Shown here in pieces: positions 10,471 to 21,600 of a DNA stretch of 64,000 nucleotides. Position numbers and translations under genes: made by a program. The stretch covers positions 134,060,899-134,124,898 of the forward strand of contig OX375873.1 of the NCBI GenBank assembly GCA_947359465.1. The letters run 5' to 3'. The notes below the pieces were generated by a model that was given only the letters and a program-made list of their open reading frames with translations, did not search any database and was not told where the DNA came from. Source of the DNA: Metellina segmentata. Its lineage: Eukaryota > Arthropoda > Arachnida > Araneae > Tetragnathidae. How positions within the stretch are numbered: position 1 is the stretch's first letter; every line of letters begins with the position of its first letter.

Positions 10471-12494
10471 GGGTCATTCTTGTGAAATAGGAAAAATTGG
10501 CTTCTTAAAATTTTTTCAATCGAAGGTTTTTAAAACTTTATTTTTTTGGCCTAATAATTTTCTACCATGTTCATTAAGTAAATTAAAAATATCAGCAATC
10601 TAAATTATTAACATTTTGTTAAGGAAAAAAATATTTCAAAATATTGGAAGGCAGGACAATGACGAACCTGACAGGACAATGATGAAAATAGAAAAAAATA
10701 TATAAATTTCTTGTTGAACATTTCATATGACCATGTATTTTTAATTCAGCTGATTAAGTACATAAATAAAATTACTAGGAACATGACACTTCAGGAAATT
10801 ATGGATTCCCGAATATTTAAGTATTATTAGAAAGTAGGAACATTGTGGATAGCTATTACTGCAACTTTTATGCTTTTTTAACAGATTATGTGTTTTGCTG
10901 TGTGGTGTTAAATTACTGCAATCAATTCTCAGCTATTTTTGATCTGTAGTATTTCTTTTTGTATTTTTCCATTTGCCTTGTATATTTTTAAAAATTTTCT
11001 TCCAGTTTCTTTATACGAATGTAGGTCTCTCTGCTCTATCTCTTGTAACTTTTTTCATTAACTTTTTTTCTTAACATTATCATCTCTTGTTGTGTCTGGG
11101 TTTGAAGAACCTGAAAGTTGAATATCTATACCACTTTCACTTGGTTTGGGTAGCCAATTCTATCGGATGACAATTTCTAGTTCAAGCGATAGAGTTTTGA
11201 ACTTTCTTTCCTATTTTTATAATTCCCCTTTTCTGCCTCAAACTCATTTTAGCTATAGGCTTTACCACTCATTTCTTCTTTTGGTTAACATATATTTCAC
11301 ATGCCTCTTCAATTTATCTTGTATCAAACGTTATGGAATTTTTTTTAATATGCTCCTGACGACGTTTGTTAGCTAACCTTTTCTTTAACAACCTTTCCTC
11401 ATATGTTTGTTTCTTTTTACCACTCATATCTGTCCATATATTGTTTACAACTTATAAAAAAGAGCATGTGATAATGGATATTTAGAAATATCTAGACATT
11501 TTTAGGTGCAATGACAAAAACATTATGTTTTAAATAAAAGAAACAAATAAGTTTCAAAATTTCAAGCCCATTATAAGGTATTTTACTATTAAAAAAATTA
11601 CAATGGATTATAAATAATCAAAAGTTAATAGTTGTAAGTAAAGAATATATTTGTCTTCAGTTAATAATTTAAATATTTATAAAATACTGAACATAAAACA
11701 TCATTTTCCTGTCTTGACATCATTGACTTGGTATGTTAAAGGCAGGACAATGATGGCCAGGATAATGATGAAATAGGCTTGTTCAGGGCTTAATGGATGA
11801 ACAATTAAAAATTTCAGTTTGAATTTCACACACATTTAAGAAATATCTTTTATACACTTGATAATAAAAAAAAAATTAAAATGTACTACAAACAATTAAT
11901 TTTTATCATGGCCAGGAAAATGATCTTCAATTTACATAAACCTTGAACTCTGAACTTGTATGTGCTGACCAAAAAAAAAGTTGATAACTTTTCAAAATTG
12001 CAGTTATTTATTTAAATAACCTCAACTCCCAGATTACTTGAAAAGTATTTTTCTAACTCAGTGCTGTCATCTATTAATTGCCCAGATAATGATATCTGAG
12101 ATGCCAGGAAAATGATGATATTACTTGGGACAATAGTTATTGAAGTTACTTTTGGAAATTTTTGCAATATTATTTCCATTATTGTAACTAATAACCTTTC
12201 AAATGTATAAAGAAGCAGAATAAATTATTTACAAGAATATATAAATAAATATTAAAACCCTAATGAATGAAGAAATTGGTAAAATTTCACTCAGGGACAT
12301 GCCAGGACAATGATATTTGATATTTTAAAGTTTTAAAAATGTATAAAATAAAAAAATATGTCATTAATTTTCTAATTCTGTAGATTATAAAAGTGATCCT
12401 AAACTATTCTTGAAAGTTGACAAAATCTTCAGAGTGATAGAATTCTATAAATTTTGAAGGGACATGAATTTTGCCTATTTTGCAAGAATGACCC
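10471..12494 (-). mobile_element. 2.0-kb DNA transposon, GGGTCATT ends, TTAT duplication
   Basis: The left terminus begins GGGTCATTCTTG and the right terminus, read inward, begins with the same 12 bases. The inverted repeat extends to about 28 bp with three mismatches. TTAT lies immediately outside both ends (10467-10470, 12495-12498). The interior carries at least eight copies of a GGMCAGGAYAATGATGA-like motif between the ends and a central decayed coding block on the minus strand. The first eight terminal bases match the larger element at 52.6-57.1 kb, and both have 4-bp duplications, so they are probably one family. This copy is shortened. Confidence 0.7.
10930..11427 (-). pseudogene. decayed lysine-rich N-terminal block of a transposase-like gene
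   Basis: From an ATG at 11,427 the minus strand reads MSGKKKQTYEERLLKKRLAN and continues with interrupted basic, coiled-coil-like segments such as YTRQMEKYKKKYYRSKIAEN. The composition is like the N-terminus of the pseudogene at 52.9-56.0 kb (KKRDRKRLDILIRKREN). Several stops and frame shifts are present. Placing it in the same family is an inference from shared element ends, motif repeats and position. Confidence 0.35.
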
Positions 12495-12727
12495 TTATAA
12501 GACTTGGAATCTAATTTTAACAAGATTCATAAGTCGATTATATACTAGTAAAAATTTTTTAACATAGAAAAAGAAGAAAATATCCGGTTTATCCATTTTT
12601 AACTCAGTTTCAAGAAATACAATTAGATTTAAAAGGTTGGTTGGGTTTTATGGTGCAATGCAAGGGCCATATTTGGCCAGGTAGATTTAAAAGGAAAAAT
12701 GTGAAAATAATTATAGAAATACTACTA

Positions 12728-13101
12728 CAGTAATTGAAACCGAAACTGTCCCAAATCCAGATGTTTTGCTAACCAGCGTTTTTTTCCCCCCTCACTTTTC
12801 CAACAATTTTTAAAGAACAAGGAGTTAAACCCTGGACCTAATTGATGAAACAACACAAAATAGCGGACATGTTCATAGTAAATACTAGAGAAAAATTAAA
12901 AGATTTACAAGTAAAATTTGTTGCAGTTGTATTAAAAAGGCTTTTTCCTTTAAAAAAAAAATTATTCCTATTTATACATCTGCAAATTTACTATTGAAAT
13001 GCAAAATTTGCACACAAGGGGGTTTAGATTAAGGTTTTTTAGACAAAAAATGCAAATAATCCGGAATGGACATGGTCCGTAGAAATCCGGATTTTGTACT
13101 G
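12728..13101 (-). mobile_element. pogo/Tigger-like MITE, copy A (inverted)
   Basis: Ends CAGTAATTGAAACCGAAACT and ACAAAATCCGGATTTCTACG (right end read inward as CAGTACAAAATCCGGATTTC), each flanked by TA. The interior matches copies at 57,161-57,595 and 61,701-62,752 in the opposite orientation, sharing blocks such as CTAACCAGCGTTTTTT and CCCTTGTTCTTTAAAAATTG-like sequence. TA duplication and CAGTAC ends fit pogo-type elements. No coding region. Confidence 0.7.
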
Positions 13102-15975
13102 TACTAAGAAAAGAGATGTAGTAAATATTTTAAAACCGATACCAAAATCAAATCGACGAATATTAACAATGATAGAACTATAAAGCTCAAATAATGCAAT
13201 CTTGAATCCATAATAAATGAATCTGGCTGCTTCAATAAGCATTAGAAATCTTGCTGCTGGAAAGGAAGCATTACAAATTAGTATAAAATGTGAAATAAAG
13301 ATTTAAAACAAAACAAGAACAGAAAACATCGCTAGTACTTATTTTCATGAAACACATTGTCAAATGGTTATCTGTTTGAAAAACACTTAAAATGCTCTTT
13401 TTAAAAACTATCTTTAAACTCCAGTAAAATGTTGTCAGTTAAGGAGTTTCCACCCAAATCCGAAGATACAAAATATAATTCGAGTTGATGGAATTTTTCA
13501 GGGGAGAATGTTAAGCAGATTGCACTGTTAAGACTATTTGATACAAAATTATACAGTAGACACATTATTCAGGTTATTTTCAATAGGGCCCACCTGCAGG
13601 TAAGAACAAACAATAATTTTCTTGGCTCATAAATCTGGATTCAGTAAACAATTTAGAATTCCAAGAAAAGTATGTACTATGTATCGCAAATATGATGGTT
13701 CCAAATGCAAAGCATTTGGCTCTATGCCATTACGCTTAAAGCAGTGAGAAAGTAGATTTCGCATTGTAGGACACCTACATTACACCCACTGAGGATAATT
13801 TGGATTGAGACCCTTCAGAGCAATAGTTCCTGCTTGCCATAAATATAAGAGTTCAAAGTAGAATTTTATAAATAGTTGTTATGGCACGGAGTAAACTTGA
13901 ATACTAGGACTGAAGAATAATGGTAAGTATAGACAAAAGATGAACAGACCCTGAGAAAAGAGATGTATTCAGAGGAAAAGAGGCACTCCCTTCTGAAGGA
14001 AAAAAAATTGTTAGTTCAATTGATGTACCTAAATCAAAATTTCAATAAATCCATACATAGAAAAACCAGACATCTACAAATAGTGAAGTGAATTACAAAC
14101 AAAATGCTCATTTAGTATGGCTGCTAAGGCAAGCAAAGAATCCATACATGTGCTGGTAACTGAATGGAAAGGTATTGGACAAGATGAGAAAAATATCTAG
14201 ACTAGACTCCATTGATAAAGCATGTGTTCAGAGGAATGGCTCACTTTGAGTCCTCCCCAAAATACTTTAAATACTAAAAAACAAAGAATATGTACTGAAG
14301 CTAATTTAATCAGCAAATATCAAAGTTTTGTTTATCACCTAGGTAAAATGTACATGGATGTCTGAAACAAAGAATACCACTTAACGCAATGTTCATTTAG
14401 AATTCCAGGAGAGCCTCCCCTGAAATTATTTTCTGAATACATGTTTGGGTCGTCACTTGTAGCAAGATCTGTTTTTTTGTGTGTTGCACTATGTTTTCTA
14501 AGATATTAAATGGTTCCATTACTTTTATAATAATGTTGTACGAGTGTGAAGGAAAAATAAAAATTATACAATTGCATATAAACATGAAGAAATGTATACT
14601 TTTTGAAAGGAACCAATCATCTAACCTAGCTTGAAGTGGGCAGCCTGAATTTGATATGCAGTAGCAGGTGAATGCTTTAACGCAATGAACTCGATTCTAA
14701 GTCTTTCACGGAATTGATATAAAATACTGTCTTTTGCGGGAAAAGTGTAGAATTGAGGTCGCAGAAAAACCCAGTTTATTGAATTGAGAATAATGACATC
14801 AATACATTGAATTGAATTTCACTATAATCGCTTACCTGCTAAGTGAAAATGATTAATTCCTATACCTAGGGGTCAACTTAGGTAACAAGGTAGTCGATTC
14901 TACATTGAATACCACAATGGGGCTATTGGCGATAGTTCGGGATGAATCATGAAGGAAAAGATCTCGGGTCAACATGCCAATGTGGGGACATTTGAAACCG
15001 ACAGGTTTAACATGCACCCCATCAAGTTTCAAACTTGCAACTCTACCAACTTAGCTTGTATGACTGATAGCATTTCCATTGCAGCCATGTAAAAAGTGAG
15101 CAATTTGTGATGTGAAATGACATAACATGAAGTTAAGTCTCATGGATCAAGGTACGTAACTATCAGTTAAACATCTTGCAAATTAATTAGTGTTTAAGTG
15201 AAGAAAAATTTTATTCTCAATCATTTTATGTGATTAAAAACTTGCAGATTGCTTTTCAAATTGTAATACTAAGCAGTGATGTTGGAAAGGGATTTTCAGT
15301 GAAGACAAATCACTGGAAGACTTAAATACTAAACCATTTAAATGCTACCTGAAACAAGGAAAATAAAGGTGTGCAAATGCTGATGTTTATCTAAATTTTT
15401 CAAAGTCTACAATATTATTTTGTTCCATCTAGAAGAAGTATATTGTGTTAAAGATCAAAGAATAATTATCATAGCATATTTTTTAGTTGCCTTTCAGCTG
15501 CAATCAGAAATTAAAAAGTATCTATTGGTTTTTAAGCAGCTTTTTCAATGTCATGATACAAATTGTATATATATATATATATTTGAAAAGGTGGTAATAA
15601 AGTTAAATGACAGTAGTTACCAATGAATCAAGCCCAGATATAGGGTAAAATTTCAAACAGAAAAAGCGCTGAATCTTTTTTTAAATTCAAGTAAATTTGT
15701 ACCAGATTTTAGAAAACACAACAATGAAAATAATTTCAAACTTTTATATTGATCAGAAAATTCCAAAAGATTTTTAAAAAAGATTCATAACATTTTTAAA
15801 TATTTACAGTACACATAACCAAGATCATGAAATCAAAAAATAATTAAATCCAAGCTTTAAAAGCTACTATGTGTTTACTATTTTAAAACAAAAAATAGCA
15901 GTGCAGTGATCCAGTGCTGTACTTGCTATCACAGATAAACCATTCCGTAACCTAGTTTAAATACGAAGTATTTGT
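13102..15975. other. mostly unique AT-rich stretch downstream of TBC1D20
   Basis: Holds one degraded SINE (14,876-15,072), a short TA microsatellite near 15,568 and a weak exon-like frame at 13,502-13,599. It would contain the 3' UTR of the minus-strand TBC gene, though no clear AATAAA (TTTATT on this strand) was found close to its stop. Confidence 0.5.
14876..15072 (-). mobile_element. SINE family A, degraded copy
   Basis: Reads on the minus strand with recognisable SINE blocks in order: the TTGCAAGTTTGAAAC head region, CATGTTAAACCTGTCGG, CCCACATTGGC, and GAACTATCGCCAATAGCCCC near the 3' side. Strongly diverged. Confidence 0.55.
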
Positions 15976-17565
15976 TTAATGTTTGTAGGCTTGATATAAT
16001 ACTGCTGTAACCAAAACAGCTGCTGCTATAACTAATGGTAAAGTAAAGCTTGATCCAGGCACAGCAGATTTGAGTCTCTTTGACACAGACTGTATGAGTC
16101 TCCAACCGGTATTGGTTTTTCCTTTACTTCTTTTGACGTAAGGACGCTCGTGGGACAACATTTTCGGAGTGAAGTGTTTGTAAAGCATCAGGCCTTCACA
16201 TATCAACTCTTCAAATGGCAAATCGTCTGAAATATTCGCCAGCAAGGAGTGGACAGAGGCCATATCACAATCTTGTTTGAAAACTTCGGCTTCCCGGTGA
16301 AGGACGACGGCAGATGTCAGGTACATGGGCATCCAAGGATGCGAAACGATGAAAAGATCAAATAGGCGCACTACACTGTCGTAGTCATTTAGGACATGAC
16401 CAAACCAAGTGATGAGCCAGCTTAGGCAATAAGCCACACCAACTTCAGACTTGGTAAGGAAATTTTTGAGCAATGGGTTTTTCTTACCAATGAGATTGTA
16501 AATGTATTCCAACAAATGAATTGTTGGTTCCATGGTCACTTCCATAAATTCTTTCAAGTGAGTTCGAGACAATTTCTCAACGACATGGTAAGCTGTTTCC
16601 TCTCCTAGCACGAGCAGAAAAGTGACACATATGTCATGGTACCCTTGGTAATAATGTAGTTCTGGGTTTCGGCACAAAACTCTCATAATTAAGAACACTA
16701 ATTGGTCAAGCATTGTCAGCCTTTGAGCTTCTTTGATGCTTGGTGGAAAGCGTTTCAGGGACCGATTGACATCTAAGACCACTTGCTGATAGTAAAGATG
16801 TGCCTGGATCTCCTCTAGGGATGGACGAGGAGACGTCTTCTCTAAATCCACACCTGCAAGTTTCGGCCATACTTTCTTTCGAACTTCATCGTTCAATAAG
16901 CCACCTCGAGTTATGGCAGCTTCCCTTAAGAAATCAATGTCTTCGTTTTCAAGTGCTTCCCATATTTTTTTCAATTTTTTCCGAGTGTAAGTGGCAGGTT
17001 TAGTTGTAGAGGTATTGTTTTTCCGCTCTTCTGTCAAAACTGTTTTAGGAATGCCGTTAGGAATATCTGTAGAAATAACATCATTCTCGGAATTTGCATG
17101 ATCTTGAAGGCTAGTATCGACTTGCCCATCAGGTTCTTTAACATCGGAATTTTTGGATAAATCATTCAAAGATAAACTGTTTAAATTCAAATTGTCAGAT
17201 GTTATAGAGTCTATTCCACTAGTTAGATTAGAAATTATGGAATCACACTCCAGAATTTCATTGCTATCACACGTATCCATGTCATTCATTTTAGTTGCAT
17301 AAATGTTCTTCAGATCACCTCCTTGGGTTGCAGAAGTGTTATCCAGCTTATTAGTAAGGTCATCGGAACTTATATTACATGATAAATTTTGGGAGATCAA
17401 TGAGTCTTCCAAATCTGTCCCATTAGAATTGGAATCCACCAATTCAAATGCCAGAATTCCGTTTTCTGTGTTATCTTCACTTTCATTATCATTCGATTTT
17501 TTAATATTCTGATCATGCTCGTGATCACATCCGACGTTATCGGTCTCCAATTGTTCAGCACTCAT
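15976..17565 (-). CDS. TBC1D20: TBC1 domain family member 20-like Rab GTPase-activating protein
   Basis: Complete single-exon frame, ATG at 17,565 (G at -3) to TAA at 15,978-15,976, 529 residues. Family role: GAP for Rab1 and Rab18, anchored in the ER membrane and acting in ER-Golgi traffic and autophagosome maturation. Residues 1-190 are acidic and Ser/Asn-rich, likely disordered, and longer than in vertebrate TBC1D20 (about 400 residues in all). The TBC domain spans about 220-465: Arg229-x3-Trp233, arginine finger Arg268 in VVLDVNRS, glutamine finger Gln307 in HYYQGYHD, and SWLITWFGHV at 382-391. The basic segment 478-499 precedes a hydrophobic anchor at about 508-524, leaving a short lumenal tail. 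Both catalytic fingers are intact. Vertebrate orthologues are multi-exon, so the absence of introns suggests intron loss or a retrocopy; no poly-A tail or flanking duplication was found to decide. Confidence 0.93.
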   Translation of the reverse strand: MSAEQLETDNVGCDHEHDQNIKKSNDNESEDNTENGILAFELVDSNSNGTDLEDSLISQNLSCNISSDDLTNKLDNTSATQGGDLKNIYATKMNDMDTCDSNEILECDSIISNLTSGIDSITSDNLNLNSLSLNDLSKNSDVKEPDGQVDTSLQDHANSENDVISTDIPNGIPKTVLTEERKNNTSTTKPATYTRKKLKKIWEALENEDIDFLREAAITRGGLLNDEVRKKVWPKLAGVDLEKTSPRPSLEEIQAHLYYQQVVLDVNRSLKRFPPSIKEAQRLTMLDQLVFLIMRVLCRNPELHYYQGYHDICVTFLLVLGEETAYHVVEKLSRTHLKEFMEVTMEPTIHLLEYIYNLIGKKNPLLKNFLTKSEVGVAYCLSWLITWFGHVLNDYDSVVRLFDLFIVSHPWMPMYLTSAVVLHREAEVFKQDCDMASVHSLLANISDDLPFEELICEGLMLYKHFTPKMLSHERPYVKRSKGKTNTGWRLIQSVSKRLKSAVPGSSFTLPLVIAAAVLVTAVLYQAYKH

Positions 17566-17691
17566 CTCAAAATATTAAGTTTAAATTTTACATCAGGCAT
17601 GCAATTTATCACATGATTCAACAAAATTAAAGTAACAAGCTTATCTTTACCGTCTGCTAAATATGAAGGGAAAAGGCTAAATAAAAACATA

Positions 17692-17700
17692 GTCACGTGA
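17692..17700. promoter_or_regulatory. GTCACGTGA E-box / CLEAR-like site upstream of TBC1D20
   Basis: GTCACGTGA lies about 130 bases upstream of the TBC1D20 start codon. The palindromic CACGTG core with flanking T/A matches bHLH-Zip (USF, MITF/TFE) sites and nine of ten positions of the CLEAR motif. Seen directly; promoter function is inferred. Confidence 0.35.
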
Positions 17701-17971
17701 ACGGAAATCAGAGGTCGCGCCGATTCTAAAAGTTTAACATTTGGTTTTTCATTATTTTTCAGATATTTTAAGCATTCTTTTGTTTTGTGAATGGAATTTT
17801 GTCCCTCCTTTTTTTCAAGTCTTATTTTCTTTTGTCATATATTTTGTCAAAAACTGACCCTTTTCCATTTTGTCATATTTGGGTTGTGGTAGCCCGGGTT
17901 AGCCTAGAGTTAGGCTAGCCCGGTTAGGTAGAATAACCACAGAGGAAATACAAATTGCTCTACAAGTCTTA

Positions 17972-18268
17972 AATTAGTTTATTAGAGTAACAGACAACAG
18001 AAGGGGTTGCAAGTTCGAATCCAATCAAGGACCGTGGACAAAAGGGGACTGGTGCACGTTATATCTGTGGTGGCCTCAAATGTCTTCACATTGGGGTGGT
18101 GTGGTAGTTTGGAGAGTGGAATGCAGCTCAGGTGTTGCTGACCGTGGTTGTCAGGTGTCGTATTACCTGTTGTCCTCAAATCTTTCCCGTTGAGTTTGAT
18201 TTCGAACCGTCGCTAATAACCCTCATTGTTGCTCCAGTGCGACGCTTAATAAAAACCTTCCAACAAAG
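17972..18268 (+). mobile_element. SINE family A, diverged full-length copy
   Basis: The tRNA-like head has a B-box GTTCGAATCC. It is followed by GGACTGGTGCACGTTATATC, CCTCAAATGTCTTCACATTG, GTTTGGAGAGTGG, CAGCTCAGGTGTTGCTGACC and a tail ending with a GACGCTTAATAAAA-like sequence. Order and spacing match the copy at 45,250-45,584. Confidence 0.75.
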
Positions 18269-18410
18269 GTGCGCATGAAAAAGTTTTTCTGTTTGTATTC
18301 AAACTAATTGTAATTTGGTACGAGTAAATAAGAGAGGCATTTTATATGTATGTTTACAGACCACCAGGAAACAAAGATCTTACTTCCTAAAATTTAAAGC
18401 GTGGCCTTTC

Positions 18411-18448
18411 TGTGTCTCATTTTTCTCAATTGAGAAAAATGAGACACA
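18411..18448. repeat. perfect 38-bp palindrome
   Basis: The arm TGTGTCTCATTTTTCTCAA is followed immediately by its exact reverse complement with no spacer. A second perfect palindrome begins 22 bases later. Confidence 0.95.
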
Positions 18449-18470
18449 TACTACCAGCAACGGTCTCGCT

Positions 18471-18488
18471 CTCAGTTTATAAACTGAG
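18471..18488. repeat. perfect 18-bp palindrome
   Basis: CTCAGTTTATAAACTGAG, self-complementary throughout. Confidence 0.9.
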
Positions 18489-18544
18489 TTATACCGGCGA
18501 AAAGCTCTGGACCTTTCCAATTACTTTTGGAAGATAAACCCGGG

Positions 18545-18690
18545 TTAATGACATAATTTCCGGGAGATACGCATTTCAGGAAGTCGTGACGCTGCTATTT
18601 CGTTGCCACCGGATTTTTGATCACCCTTCTGGTCATTCACCTTTAATTCTTGTGAAGGCTATATCTTTCTTTGGCTTCTTCCATCTCATG
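18545..18690 (-). repeat. diverged copy of module Q
   Basis: Read on the minus strand it contains CCAGAAGGGTGATCAAAAAT then CCGGTGGCAACG, TAGCAGCGTCAC and CTTCCTGAAATGC. The first two correspond to the CAGAAGGGCAACCTTCCCGG and TGGCAAC blocks of the near-identical module Q copies. All four recur at 49.87-50.04 kb. Confidence 0.45.
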
Positions 18691-21600
18691 GCAACCTTTA
18701 GGAATGAATCGAATGTTTTCCCTCCAAATCGGTCGAATTTTATTCAATTTAATTTAGTGTGTTGCTTTTCCGAATTCCTGCTTGACGCTTTTGCGTGGTC
18801 GTGTATCGTGTAAATTATTTCGGCGAGTGACTTTTTCCTGGTATATATATTTTATTTGTTCTGTTTTAATTTATTGTGTTGTGACAGGCGACTGTTGTCA
18901 ATGTTTCATTAGTGTCATAAACATGATACGTTTATATATAAAGGTGTCAACCATACCGGATATTCAGTTCATAATGGCGGTTTATATTTTGTGAAAATCT
19001 TGTCAGATAGTTTTCTTTTTGCATTTTCCACTCAAATAGTGTTTCGGTTATTGAGTTCAAGTGTCACTTTGTGTCAGAACGAAAATGTTCTTTATTTTTA
19101 TAACTTTTATTAAGTGGAAGCTATTTGTAAAAGCGAGAATCACCCCCTTAGCTAATGGCTGGATACTAATATTTTACTGAGGTCAGATTTGAAGTTATTT
19201 ATCATTTATGTAATAACCAGACTTGTATGCAAAGCAGTAAATTTTGAATTACTGTCTTGGCTCAAAATCTGTACTTAAATTCAAATTTCTTGAGATAACG
19301 ATCAAATGTGCACATTGTATCTTAGTTCTAGTAATACATCCAATTGTATATATTCCAATGTACACTCTATTCAGTATTGAGTGTGCTCTGAATATGTAAC
19401 ATGGCACCAAGAGTACATTGATAGATTTATGATTCAAGTTTCTATGCACAGTCTCTTTTGTTATAAGTATCAAAAACATTCACTCAGCATTAAAAATCAA
19501 TTTTTAATTTGAAGGAAGTTCAATTCAGTTTGATCAATATTCACTATCAAATGTAGAGTGTTTGTGCTGGTGACTGAAATCGATACACTTATTATTGCTT
19601 GTACCAAAATTCAGTGTGTACTGTTGTCAAAATCTCTTGAATCTAATTTTTTGGATTAGTGTTTCATTGCTTCTAAACATGTTTATCAAGACTTGCAAGG
19701 TTTTGAAAGTGTAGTGAGAAATTTTTAATTGGAAATTTTTCCAGTTAATTTGAATTTAAAGTATAAATTTTGGTCTCCCATGGAATTAATAAAAAATGAA
19801 GTGCTTTGCATACAAAAGGTCTGATTCATATATAAAAGTTCAAAACAAAAAATCACACATTGTGTCTTACCAATTAATGAAATTAATTGAAAATCTGTCT
19901 TCAATGAAGCTAGAATGAAATTGCTTCCAATTTGATTAAATACCTGCTGTCAACAATAATATTTAGACTTAAAGCAATCTTAAGATGCAAGACAAAATGC
20001 AAAAAGTGTCACATGTGCATTGATTTTCATGTTTTTATTTAACATTTGTACTTTTTATGGTAGTTGACGTAATTAACTGTAAACATCTCGAGCAGTTCTA
20101 AGAATACGTAATTTTTGTGGTTAAATTTAGTAATTCTGGTTTTGAAGTACTGTGCGATTAGAAAGTGTCATTCAAAGCAAAGTTTTGTTTTGCCAATAGT
20201 AGGAAGTGCAAAGCTAAATACTATTCTGAATGCACTTGAGTACATAAATACAATTAATTGAGCCAATGTTTTTCGTATTCTTGTTTAAAATTGTTTTCCC
20301 TGTTATAATTTAGCATGTTGAGATGAAGAGTTTTAAACAATGTAATATATATATATACCTGTTGTTTACAATACCTTTTTTTATTTCTTGTGTTGACTAC
20401 AAAGTTAGTTTCTCTTAAAAAATTATACTAAAACATTAAAGTTAAAATTTTATATACTAATACAATGTTATACCCTTTTCTCTACATTTTTTATACGTTA
20501 GTTTTTATAGGAATTTAGGCTTTTGAATATGAATATGCTTCATTTAGAGTGTATTTGTTCAAAATACGCTATTATGGATGCTTTTGTTTTAGCGTTCAAA
20601 ATTCTTTCATCCAATTTGGGTGAGACATGTATCTGATGGGCGTGCAATTTTGTTTTTCTTTAATTGAACATGTTGAGATGAAGAGTTTTAAACATGGATT
20701 GTGTTATTCTTTAATAGATTTGTGTTTGCTAAATGGTAAATTCTGTTGGAGTTTGTGATTTATTTGAAATATCCTATTCCAATGGAATTACTTTTTGGCT
20801 GCGTTAATATCTAATCAGGCATGTTTTTTCGAAATACTTTAACAACCCTGTTTTAAATCAGTCAAGTTTTTTTTTTAATATTATATTCATACAAAATTTT
20901 GTTTGAGTAAATAATACTTGTCAACCAAACTCCAATGTAGAAAATGAATTCACACTATTCTTGATGTTTTGCTTTTAAAAATGTGTGTATTTTTAAATAT
21001 AATAAGGGACACCTTATTAGAATATCAAAACTAAATACATTTATTATTTACAACAAATCTATCAGTTATCATACATGTGTAAATGAATAACAGTGCATTC
21101 CTGTATATCTTACATATCCTGGTAATACATAGTGTAAACAACAATATTCATCTGAGTAATAAGAACACAACGTTCCCCCATTGCTTTATTTTACCAGGTC
21201 TTGGTAATATCCAACCAGGAAATCCATTTCACATTTATATACCTTAAAAGGTATTTCCTACATATCTTCGAGGGAAATTACATCTTTACCGTTTAAACCC
21301 AATCCTAAAACGAATGACTGGTCCTTTGAATGACATGTAGTTTTTCCATTCTATCGATTTTATTTCCCTCGGAGTGAAATGTCCTTTTCCATCTAATACT
21401 TCTATAGTATTCAATACTTGTGGTAGCTTCACAGGTTTCTCTATTTATCATGAGAGAGAGCAGTTGAGCTCAGCTCAAGGCAAATGATGCCCGAGTTCTC
21501 TTGTTTTATACCAAGGTTTTTGCATAAAGCAAGACTATTTGGATGGTGATTCACCTGAGTAAAAAATTCTTAAACCACTACATATTGATCAAAGTAAAAA

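Noticed and set aside
15976..17565. Retrocopy signatures (poly-A tract, flanking duplication) around TBC1D20
   Set aside because: None was found; the retrocopy idea is kept only as an alternative.
21000..21540. Possible retrotransposon or minus-strand gene end
   Set aside because: A TTTATT and some open stretches were seen, but no protein motif, LTR pair or splice sites could be supported.
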